Assembly: GCA_028704385.1 (NCBI GenBank)
Contig: JAQVLA010000003.1
Span: 62,001-126,000 of the forward strand
From: Bacteroidales bacterium
GTDB lineage: Bacteria; Bacteroidota; Bacteroidia; Bacteroidales; F082
Reading direction: 5' to 3'
Length of the DNA: 64,000 nucleotides
Of this stretch, positions 52,961 through 59,961 are shown in pieces. The stretch's first letter is position 1. Each line of letters begins with the position of its first letter. Position numbers and translations under genes: made by a program. The notes below the pieces were generated by a model. It made no database searches. It was not told the origin of the DNA and saw only the letters and a program-made list of their open reading frames with translations.

Positions 52961-53908
52961 TTACAAGAGAGAAGAAGCTCCTCTCACAGCATACGTTAAA
53001 GCATTGCCGGGGCAAACATCCACACACAAGCCACAGCGTGTGCAGTCAGATCCCACATAATGAACATCCTGTGTTGCAGCACCTCGTTTAACAAACCACA
53101 ATTCGTGTGGCACCAGGCACACTTTCTGGCATTCAAGGCAATAGCCACATTTGTCGTGTTCAAATTTAATTGCCAGAGGTGAAGCTTTACCTACCAGACT
53201 CCATGTTGCTCCAATCGGACAAACATACCGACACCAAAACCGACGGCTTACGAACACTTCGAAAAGAATGATGGCAAGCACCCACAACAGTAGCAGGCTT
53301 GGACCATAAATCATTGCTTTTGAAACTATTCCAACGACATTAAGATTCTCGAAGACAAGATTCCGGGTAAGCACGGCCAGCAGCAGAAATCCAACAAGGA
53401 ATACAAAACGCAATCCAATATGATAACTTCTCTCTTTGATTTTTTTCTTCTTTACCAAATAATTATGCACTTTCTCAGCCCATTCGGCCAAAAAATGATA
53501 CGGACACATCCAGGAACAATACGAGCGGCCACCAAAAATCAACCAGAAGATTAAAATGGTGAACAAGCCAATCCAGAAGTTCATGGTAAGCATGGCCAGG
53601 TATCCCGTTGTGGATGATATTGCCAACAATTGTAGCGAGTTATACGGATCCATCAGGTAAAAACCAATCAATCTGGAACCGCTCAGCGAACCTTCCAGTA
53701 TGGCCAGATCGAGCCAGTATGAGAACACAAAAAGCAGGTTCATAAACAGCAGCACTGCCCAACGTATGTTGCGCATTTTGTGATTCTTTTTTCTGGAGTC
53801 GCGCCAATCTTTAAAACTCAGTCCGGCCAGCGTATGCGGCATTTGTTCGACCGTTTTTGGAGCAAGCGGACTTTTTTTCTTAGCGTTGGAAAAATAATCT
53901 GATAACAT
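52961..53908 (-). CDS. nosH: NosH/NapH-like membrane ferredoxin (menaquinol dehydrogenase subunit)
   Basis: This 315-residue protein has about four to five transmembrane helices with two CxxxCP motifs at their cytoplasmic ends, in YCSWMCPYHFLAEW and WCRYVCPIGATW. Two 4Fe-4S motifs follow, CGYCLECQKVC and CTRCGLCVDVCPG. With NosG it matches the menaquinol dehydrogenase proposed for clade II nos clusters (as NapGH in nitrate reduction), feeding electrons to cytochromes and NosZ. No nosR, the clade I electron donor, is visible. Confidence 0.92.
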   Translation of the reverse strand: MLSDYFSNAKKKSPLAPKTVEQMPHTLAGLSFKDWRDSRKKNHKMRNIRWAVLLFMNLLFVFSYWLDLAILEGSLSGSRLIGFYLMDPYNSLQLLAISSTTGYLAMLTMNFWIGLFTILIFWLIFGGRSYCSWMCPYHFLAEWAEKVHNYLVKKKKIKERSYHIGLRFVFLVGFLLLAVLTRNLVFENLNVVGIVSKAMIYGPSLLLLWVLAIILFEVFVSRRFWCRYVCPIGATWSLVGKASPLAIKFEHDKCGYCLECQKVCLVPHELWFVKRGAATQDVHYVGSDCTRCGLCVDVCPGNALTYAVRGASSLL

Positions 53909-53919
53909 GGCCTCTGAGT

Positions 53920-54735
53920 TTAAAATGGTTCAACAACGATACTGGGTTGGGCTGTAGGGCAAACCATCTGGCAAACACCACAACCGGTGCAGCCATCAAG
54001 CACATGCGGAATGAGTTTTCTTCCGCTTCGGCTTCTACGCTGGATGATAGCTTTTTCCCCGATCGGACATTCGGTGATACACAAATCACAAACCTCCCGA
54101 TCGAAAATCCTGTCTTTCAGCGGGCTGGCAGAAACCTCATTTTTCCCAGGAGAACGATGTACTCCTTTAAAATCAGTACCCCGCGGATTGCCTTTGAAGC
54201 CTTCTCCTTTGTGTGCCAGACAAGTATTTCTGTTCACGTGTGCTTTGCCCATTCGAACAGCCTCTTTCATAGCTACCTTTTGTACCTCAAAAGGATTTAC
54301 AGTGGAAAGATCAGCCCCGGGTTCGGTGGCTGCCTTTTCAACCGCACGCACACCTTCTTCCTTAAAAGGCCTGAAATCAAGTACTGCAGTAGGACAGGTT
54401 TCTACACACTGCAGGGCATCACACGAAAAGTCGCAAGCCTGAATCCGGGGGGCAATGTAAGGTGTACCAAAACCAAGCCCCTCCCCTGCACCCGCCAGTT
54501 CGATGGCATGAACCGGACATATCTGAACACACAGTCCGCATTTAATGCAGCCATACAAAAAGTCCTCTTCGGAAATGGCTCCGGGCGGCCTCAGAAAATC
54601 TTCGCGCGGCATTGACTTTGCTGCACTTTTATCGAGAATAAAAGTGGCAGTTCCTACCACTGCCAGAGTACCTGCAGCGGCAATACCACCTTTGAAAAAC
54701 TCCCGACGATTCAGGTTCTTTTTTTCTTTGTCCAT
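53920..54735 (-). CDS. nosG: NosG/NapG-like periplasmic ferredoxin
   Basis: This 271-residue protein has a twin-arginine signal (NRREFFKGG, 9-17) and four 4Fe-4S cluster motifs. They include CIKCGLCVQICPVHAIE, CDALQCVETCPTAVL, CDLCITECPIGE and CTGCGVCQMVCPTAQP. It is the periplasmic partner of NosH in electron transfer from menaquinol. It is followed at 11 bases by nosH. The gene lies 66 bases after the TonB receptor gene with no exact promoter match between them. Confidence 0.92.
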   Translation of the reverse strand: MDKEKKNLNRREFFKGGIAAAGTLAVVGTATFILDKSAAKSMPREDFLRPPGAISEEDFLYGCIKCGLCVQICPVHAIELAGAGEGLGFGTPYIAPRIQACDFSCDALQCVETCPTAVLDFRPFKEEGVRAVEKAATEPGADLSTVNPFEVQKVAMKEAVRMGKAHVNRNTCLAHKGEGFKGNPRGTDFKGVHRSPGKNEVSASPLKDRIFDREVCDLCITECPIGEKAIIQRRSRSGRKLIPHVLDGCTGCGVCQMVCPTAQPSIVVEPF

Positions 54736-54801
54736 GGTTTTTAGTTTTTACATTTCACAAAATTCAGGCAGAAATGCGACTTCTAACTTTTTATATTAAT
54801 C

Positions 54802-56871
54802 TCAGAATGAATATTTTAATCCAATATTAAAACTCCGTCCAGGTTCATAGTACAAGCTCTGGATATCCATTCCTTTATAAGCCCTGCTCAGATGTTCAAC
54901 ATAGTTTTTGTTAAAGATATTTCGTACGCTGAACATGATATCCAGTGCGCCAAAAGCCTTGTAATCAGCATAAAAATCAAACACTGCAAAACCAGGCGTG
55001 CGGGATTCATTAAAGGAAGCAGCCACACGATCCTGTTCATCAACAATGCGTCCGTGAATCTCTGCATTAAACAACTCGGCATGATAGGCCAGAGCGGTTT
55101 GAAAAGTAAGTGGTGTGATTTCTGCCAGAGGCTCATCCCAGCTTACATTCTGCCCATAAGTGTAGGATGCAGAAAGATTATAATGCCAGTTGTCGGCAAA
55201 TTTCCAATCAAATCCAGCTTCAAATCCTGTGAGGAAAACCTCATCCACATTTCTGAACTGCTTGGTAAATTTGGGATCCTGACAGGCGTTATATATCCTT
55301 GGAATTGTGGTATCAACCGCTGCAGTGATATAATCCTGCACATAAGAATAGAAGACATCCGTAAAAATTGTTAATCCTTTGATATTCTTCTCGATACGTG
55401 CATCAATCTGATAATTTACTTCCGATTTCAGCTCAGGATTTCCGAGATACTCATACGCATCCATTCCTACACTCAGGTGATTGATAAACAATTCAGTAAG
55501 CTCCGGAGAACGTGTAGCTCTTGCTGCAGCAACATAAAGATTATATCCTTTTGGTAAAAACCAAGTAATTGATGTGGTAGCTGAAATATCGAAACGATCT
55601 TCAGGTTGAATGTCGTTATTGTATTGTTCCAAAAATCCCGCATCCGGATCCTTGATGCCATAACTTATGTAATCGGACCTTATACCCAGTGTCCAAACGA
55701 GATGCTCGTTGATATCACGCTTATTCTCGAGGAACAATCCCAAATCGTCATGATTGGAGTCCTGCCAGGTTTTATCATAGAAATATTTTGGAGGATCAAA
55801 CTCCATACCAGTGCAGGTATTCTTAAAAACCAGCCGGTCTCTTCCTCCGTCTTTACCAATATGTTTATAATCAATTCCTGCATAAAGCAAATTATTGGAA
55901 GCCGTTTGCAAGCCAAACTCTGTTCTTCCTCCAAATACCTGGGCAGTAACAGGCGAAACAGCGTGCACAGCTTTGTATGCAGGCCTTAGCGTATTACTCA
56001 TTTCATGATCTACATAACTTCCATACGCTTTGATCTTAAATGATTTGAGCAAAGGGCTGATATTGGTGTAAGCATAATCCATCGAAAGCATACTGCTATT
56101 GTCTTTATCGGCATCCATTGGGAGACCGGCATAAAGCACATCTTTGGCCATACTTTGACGCCAGGTTAGCTGAAGACGTTGGCTTTGCGTAAACTGATAC
56201 CCCATTTTCATGGCGTAGCCAAAACGCGAAAAGGAAGAAGCAATCTCCTGACCAGATCCGCTTTCGTAATTGCCATAATCCTTATAACCGGCATTGAGCG
56301 AAAAGTCGAATTTCTTCAAGACGCTTTGCACAAACAAATTACTGTAAAGATTGCCTCCATTCGACTGATATCCGGCTTCCAGGCTTCCGGCAACTTTTTG
56401 ATCTATCGAGCGATCCGGCTTGCGGTTTACGATATTGATTATACCACCCAGCGATGCACCATACCTGACGCTAAAAGGCCCTTTGATTACTTCTATTTTT
56501 TCGATCTCCTCAGGGGCAACCTGCGCAATCGTTGGATCCATGCGGTTCGGACAAGCATTGGTGCTGTGAACACCTCCATCAATCAGTACATTCAACTGAC
56601 TGTATTTGAAACCGCGCAAAACAGGTTCCATGCCGTAATTGCCACGTTTTTCAACGCCAAAACCAGCCTGGTTGATAAACATAGCTCCGCCGTCATGCGG
56701 ATTTTCGACCTGAATAATGCGGCCGGCAATATTTGATTTTGTTAAATTGAGTGTGCTCCTTCCGGTGACCAGAATTTCTTCGAGGACCAGCGTATCTGAT
56801 TGAGCATAAGATACGGTTGCCAGTGCTAATATCGCAGCTGACAGAATTATTTTTGTTATAGTTTGATACAT
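54802..56871 (-). CDS. TonB-dependent receptor, NosA/OprC-like (copper uptake)
   Basis: This 689-residue outer membrane receptor has a signal peptide (about 1-23, ending SYAQ), a plug domain and a barrel ending FNIGLKYSF. The plug includes STNACPNRMDPTIAQVAPEE followed by IEKIEVIKGPFSVRYG, a block shared with the copper receptors NosA and OprC. It lacks an N-terminal carboxypeptidase-like repeat. In a nos cluster it probably brings in copper for the reductase. ATG 56871 is used; the longer frame starts with TTG 56895. TonB-ExbBD genes are not in the window. Confidence 0.85.
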   Translation of the reverse strand: MYQTITKIILSAAILALATVSYAQSDTLVLEEILVTGRSTLNLTKSNIAGRIIQVENPHDGGAMFINQAGFGVEKRGNYGMEPVLRGFKYSQLNVLIDGGVHSTNACPNRMDPTIAQVAPEEIEKIEVIKGPFSVRYGASLGGIINIVNRKPDRSIDQKVAGSLEAGYQSNGGNLYSNLFVQSVLKKFDFSLNAGYKDYGNYESGSGQEIASSFSRFGYAMKMGYQFTQSQRLQLTWRQSMAKDVLYAGLPMDADKDNSSMLSMDYAYTNISPLLKSFKIKAYGSYVDHEMSNTLRPAYKAVHAVSPVTAQVFGGRTEFGLQTASNNLLYAGIDYKHIGKDGGRDRLVFKNTCTGMEFDPPKYFYDKTWQDSNHDDLGLFLENKRDINEHLVWTLGIRSDYISYGIKDPDAGFLEQYNNDIQPEDRFDISATTSITWFLPKGYNLYVAAARATRSPELTELFINHLSVGMDAYEYLGNPELKSEVNYQIDARIEKNIKGLTIFTDVFYSYVQDYITAAVDTTIPRIYNACQDPKFTKQFRNVDEVFLTGFEAGFDWKFADNWHYNLSASYTYGQNVSWDEPLAEITPLTFQTALAYHAELFNAEIHGRIVDEQDRVAASFNESRTPGFAVFDFYADYKAFGALDIMFSVRNIFNKNYVEHLSRAYKGMDIQSLYYEPGRSFNIGLKYSF

Positions 56872-56944
56872 GGTCGTAACTTTTTTGTGAAACAATTGGA
56901 ACCTAAATCAAGGTAAAACTGTCGGAAACAGACAAATTGCTGTT

Positions 56945-57352
56945 TTAGGAAAAAGTTACTTTTGGAGGGGGTGTGTTTACTTTTTTGGGATAAAAAATCA
57001 AATTGGTCGCATAATGGAAATACTTAGCTTCTAAAACTGTTGAAATTATTGCATTACAATTCGTTTCAACCGGTAAATAAACCATACCGGTATGACTTAT
57101 GGTTGTTTCAGGTATTTCTGCGTTGGTTTTTTCTTCCTTATTTTGATCGTCACCAGCCCTTTTTATCAAAGCAGATAAATAGGTGATATCGCCGGTTTGT
57201 GGCCTTTTATCATCATTTGAAAAATTCAAAACCTGTGTTGATTGCTCCAAACCTGCTATCAGATACAGATACCGCCATATTTGCACTTCCGGCAATACGA
57301 TAAATGCCAGATGAAGTGCAAGCAGCAAAGAAGCAATCACACGGTACTTCAT
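56945..57352 (-). CDS. Small protein of unknown function in the nos cluster
   Basis: This 135-residue protein has an N-terminal signal or anchor segment (about 5-22) and a polar middle rich in charged residues (about 45-90). The C-terminus has aromatic residues and prolines (YFHYATNLIFYPKKVNTPPP). I do not recognise a family. It is translated from the nosD transcript, overlapping nosD by four bases (ATGA), and comes just before the TonB receptor. Short orphan proteins of this kind often accompany metal receptors in Bacteroidota, which is recollection and not shown here. Confidence 0.6.
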   Translation of the reverse strand: MKYRVIASLLLALHLAFIVLPEVQIWRYLYLIAGLEQSTQVLNFSNDDKRPQTGDITYLSALIKRAGDDQNKEEKTNAEIPETTISHTGMVYLPVETNCNAIISTVLEAKYFHYATNLIFYPKKVNTPPPKVTFS

Positions 57353-58662
57353 AATTGATCCTTCATTTTTTTGTCTAATTCTTCATCCCACTTAAAGATG
57401 GGAGTTTTATCACGCAACACCAACTTCGGTTGCGAAAAAGGTGCCAGGCGTTCAAGAAAATCCAGCACCAGCAAGAGCGGAGACCCATAAAAAAACTTCA
57501 AATCCCGATCGAATGACCAGAGGTGTTCCACATAGGCAAATAAGGTATAAGGAGCATCCCCAATATTGTCACCATCCTTGTCAAAACCCTGATAATCATC
57601 AAAATAATTCTCTTGCCAACGGTTCAAATTAGCCGTTTTTCCTTCTGCTTCAACCTGAACCAGGTTGTTATGAAAATAATTATGCTTGTAGAGGTTACCT
57701 TCCTGGTTGGTATGGAACTTAATCCCCACTCCACAAAAAGCTATTTCGTTGTACATCACTGTGTTCGTCTTTTCAGGAACAAATGGAGAAACATCCACAT
57801 GAATACCTTCGGAAGAATAGATAAAACGGTTATGCAAAATTTGGTTGGAAGAAGTTTCTTTCATGCCGAGGCACATCCCACTCACGCCATTCGAATGCAT
57901 GATGGTATTGCCCGTCATCACAGTCATTTCGCTATACATCAGGAAAACTCCAACAGAGTTTTCGTAAAAATAATTGTCGTTGATCCTGTTATTGTGCGCA
58001 TACATAAAGTGGATGCTGTAACGGTTTCCGACACCTTTGTTGGCTTCAAAAGTGTTTTCGGAAGAATACCAAACCACCATATCGCGCACATTGTGCCAAA
58101 AATTTCCTTTGATGAGGTTGTTTTTTGAATACCACAGCCTGATGGCATCGCCTTTGAGTGCCATGCTGCGTTTTGAAAGAGAAGTGATTTCGTTGTACTC
58201 GATCAGATTATGCTCCGACTGAAAAATATCCACTCCAAACAGACATTCCTCAATCAGACAATTGCTTACAACATTATGATTTCCAATTATTTTAACACCA
58301 CAGTCGATTTTATCATGCGAGCCCCCTGATTCGATAATGTGTAGGTTTTTGAGCACTACATTGTCAGTCTCCAAAAAAATTACCGATGACTTACCCAGAC
58401 CCGAAATCGTTACTTTCCCTTCGCCATCAAGTGTAATAGCGTTTCGTGTAATTTTTACAGGGCCGGTATAAAATCCAGGCTCAAGAACGACATATTTTCC
58501 GGGAGGTGTGCGATCAATGATTTCCTGAAGCGGAATAGGATTGCTTCTATCCGGGTAGCCTCCAATTTTAAGGGCTGGCCCAAACTGCATTCCCTCCTGA
58601 GCCAGCAACGGCATCAAAAGTGAAACAAAAAATAATCCTGTTAATAATGCTAGCTTTTTCAT
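57349..58662 (-). CDS. nosD: NosD: N2O reductase maturation protein (right-handed beta-helix)
   Basis: This 437-residue periplasmic protein has a signal peptide (about 1-21) and parallel beta-helix repeats (NosD/CASH type), such as GVKIIGNHNVVSNCLIEECL and FGVDIFQSEHNLIEYNEIT. The ending FWGSP is replaced by FFYGSPLLLVLDFLERLAPF, the usual C-terminal NosD block. NosD assists NosFY in CuZ centre assembly. A terminator-like hairpin lies just before its start (58665-58699), so its expression may be lower than that of the genes upstream. Confidence 0.94.
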   Translation of the reverse strand: MKKLALLTGLFFVSLLMPLLAQEGMQFGPALKIGGYPDRSNPIPLQEIIDRTPPGKYVVLEPGFYTGPVKITRNAITLDGEGKVTISGLGKSSVIFLETDNVVLKNLHIIESGGSHDKIDCGVKIIGNHNVVSNCLIEECLFGVDIFQSEHNLIEYNEITSLSKRSMALKGDAIRLWYSKNNLIKGNFWHNVRDMVVWYSSENTFEANKGVGNRYSIHFMYAHNNRINDNYFYENSVGVFLMYSEMTVMTGNTIMHSNGVSGMCLGMKETSSNQILHNRFIYSSEGIHVDVSPFVPEKTNTVMYNEIAFCGVGIKFHTNQEGNLYKHNYFHNNLVQVEAEGKTANLNRWQENYFDDYQGFDKDGDNIGDAPYTLFAYVEHLWSFDRDLKFFYGSPLLLVLDFLERLAPFSQPKLVLRDKTPIFKWDEELDKKMKDQL

Positions 58663-58664
58663 TT

Positions 58665-58699
58665 TAAAAAAGTTTCGGGAGATATTTCACCCCCGAACC
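58665..58699 (-). terminator. Intrinsic terminator-like hairpin between the NosB-like gene and nosD
   Basis: On the minus strand a TTCGGG/CCCGAA stem (58692-58697 and 58674-58679) is followed by six T (58666-58671). It ends 3 bases before the nosD start, so nosD and later genes would depend on read-through or attenuation. Confidence 0.65.
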
Positions 58700-58707
58700 T
58701 TTAATTA

Positions 58708-59487
58708 TTATTCTGTTCGTAACGATTTACGTTTTAAAAGAATGGCAAGTATCATGAAGACAAATGCAGCCAATGCGATATAAAAACCGTAATAAGGATA
58801 AGATTCGGTAGTAAACTGGGCAACTTTTCCTTCACCAAATACGGTTGGCATAAAAGGTTTGATACCGGCAAAAGCCCCTCCCCCATGTAATCCCAGATTA
58901 TGACCATACCAATAAAGGTAATAGATATACACAAACAGGAAATAGAAAGGCACTAAAGCAGGGATCAATCCGGACACCAGATTAAGCTTTTTGGGTGTTG
59001 CCACGAAATACAAACCCAATAAAACAAATACCACAAAGATATAAGGTGAATTCACCATTATGAAATTCAAGGTTTTCAAGGATTGTGGTGTTACGTCCAC
59101 TTTGATTTTTTGTCCTGTTGCCGGATCATAAACATCATGACCTTCTGCGTCGCGCTGGGTGTCAAATACATAAAAACTTGGATGTTCCATTGATGGCGGA
59201 TCATTCCTACCCTGCACAATGGGATACATACCAATATAATGGTTTATTGCATTCATCTCCATCAGGCAATCAGCACCTTCGTTTGTTGCCAGTTCTTCTC
59301 TTTCCTTTACTCCTTCGCAGCCATTATAAACCCCATTAAACTTAAAATTGATACGGATTCCTTTGGGATACATTGTTTTGGGATATTGAATACTCTGTAA
59401 TGCTACACCCCAAATTGGTGCGAAATAGGTTAAGCTGACAAAAATGAGACCAATGATTGCAAAAATGATATATGTCTTTGACTTCAT
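58708..59487 (-). CDS. Membrane protein of the nos cluster (NosB-like position)
   Basis: This 259-residue protein has an N-terminal transmembrane helix (about 7-27), a periplasmic domain of about 115 residues with two cysteines (YNGCEGVKE and GADCLMEMN), and about four C-terminal helices. In clade II nos clusters a membrane protein called NosB lies between nosZ and nosD, the same position as here. The sequence alone does not prove homology. It may take part in electron flow or maturation of NosZ. It lies 18 bases after the cytochrome c gene. Confidence 0.72.
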   Translation of the reverse strand: MKSKTYIIFAIIGLIFVSLTYFAPIWGVALQSIQYPKTMYPKGIRINFKFNGVYNGCEGVKEREELATNEGADCLMEMNAINHYIGMYPIVQGRNDPPSMEHPSFYVFDTQRDAEGHDVYDPATGQKIKVDVTPQSLKTLNFIMVNSPYIFVVFVLLGLYFVATPKKLNLVSGLIPALVPFYFLFVYIYYLYWYGHNLGLHGGGAFAGIKPFMPTVFGEGKVAQFTTESYPYYGFYIALAAFVFMILAILLKRKSLRTE

Positions 59488-59505
59488 GATACTTGCTTTC
59501 GTTTT

Positions 59506-59865
59506 TTATTGCTTTGGTTCTACACCAGCTTTACTAAACATAAAACTGATGGCATCGTACAGATCCTGTTCGGAGCAGTCCATACAGGTTCCTTTTTCGG
59601 GCATTACGCCATATTTTCCGGTATATCCGGAATTGGCATGTTGTACTAATGTAGTTAAACCTTTGGCAGCAAGTTCTTCCCATCGGGGAGTATTATCAAG
59701 TGCAGCAGCACCGGCAACACCTTTTAAATGGCAGGCAATGCAAGCCTTATTATAAATAGCTTCGCCATTGGCCAGATCAGCAGTTTTTCCACCACCTCCG
59801 CCACAGCTGCTAAGGGCTGCAACAAGAAGCAGTCCTCCAAAAAGAGCAATGAATTTTCTTTTCAT
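59506..59865 (-). CDS. Cytochrome c lipoprotein (c5-like), probable electron donor to N2O reductase
   Basis: This 119-residue lipoprotein has its lipobox at Cys21 (LSSCGGGGG) and one cytochrome c domain. The haem motif is CIACH (42-46), the axial Met is probably Met88 (YGVMPEKG), and a CMDC pair (94-97) recalls the disulfide of cytochrome c5. Its place directly after the NosZ genes matches the NosC cytochromes of clade II clusters. It has its own promoter element and follows a strong hairpin, so it heads a separate unit. Confidence 0.88.
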   Translation of the reverse strand: MKRKFIALFGGLLLVAALSSCGGGGGKTADLANGEAIYNKACIACHLKGVAGAAALDNTPRWEELAAKGLTTLVQHANSGYTGKYGVMPEKGTCMDCSEQDLYDAISFMFSKAGVEPKQ

Positions 59866-59908
59866 TTTTTAAATAGTTAAAAGTTAATGTTAGTTAAATT
59901 AACGCCGC

Positions 59909-59916
59909 CAAAGTTA
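59909..59916 (-). promoter_or_regulatory. -7 promoter element TAACTTTG of the cytochrome c gene
   Basis: TAACTTTG on the minus strand matches TAnnTTTG and ends 43 bases before the ATG at 59865. It lies just after the hairpin at 59921-59955, so a new transcript can start here. Confidence 0.52.
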
Positions 59917-59920
59917 GGTA

Positions 59921-59955
59921 TTTACCGGGAGGTAGTAGTAAAACCTCCCGGTAAA
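59921..59955 (-). terminator. Strong hairpin after nosZ-A
   Basis: Perfect 13-bp arms (59921-59933 and 59943-59955) with core ACCGGGAGGT and a 9-base loop lie 6 bases beyond the nosZ-A stop. No long T-run follows, so it may protect the nosZ mRNA 3' end and only partly terminate. Confidence 0.65.
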
Positions 59956-59961
59956 AATGAC

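Noticed and set aside
52947-53027. N-terminal extension of nosF with several cysteines
   Set aside because: The extension runs over the end of nosH in another frame; the ABC domain begins properly after the ATG at 52946.
53947-54615. 222-codon open frame on the plus strand opposite nosG
   Set aside because: It is a mirror of a well-supported ferredoxin gene, has no recognisable domain, and its composition follows the opposite strand.
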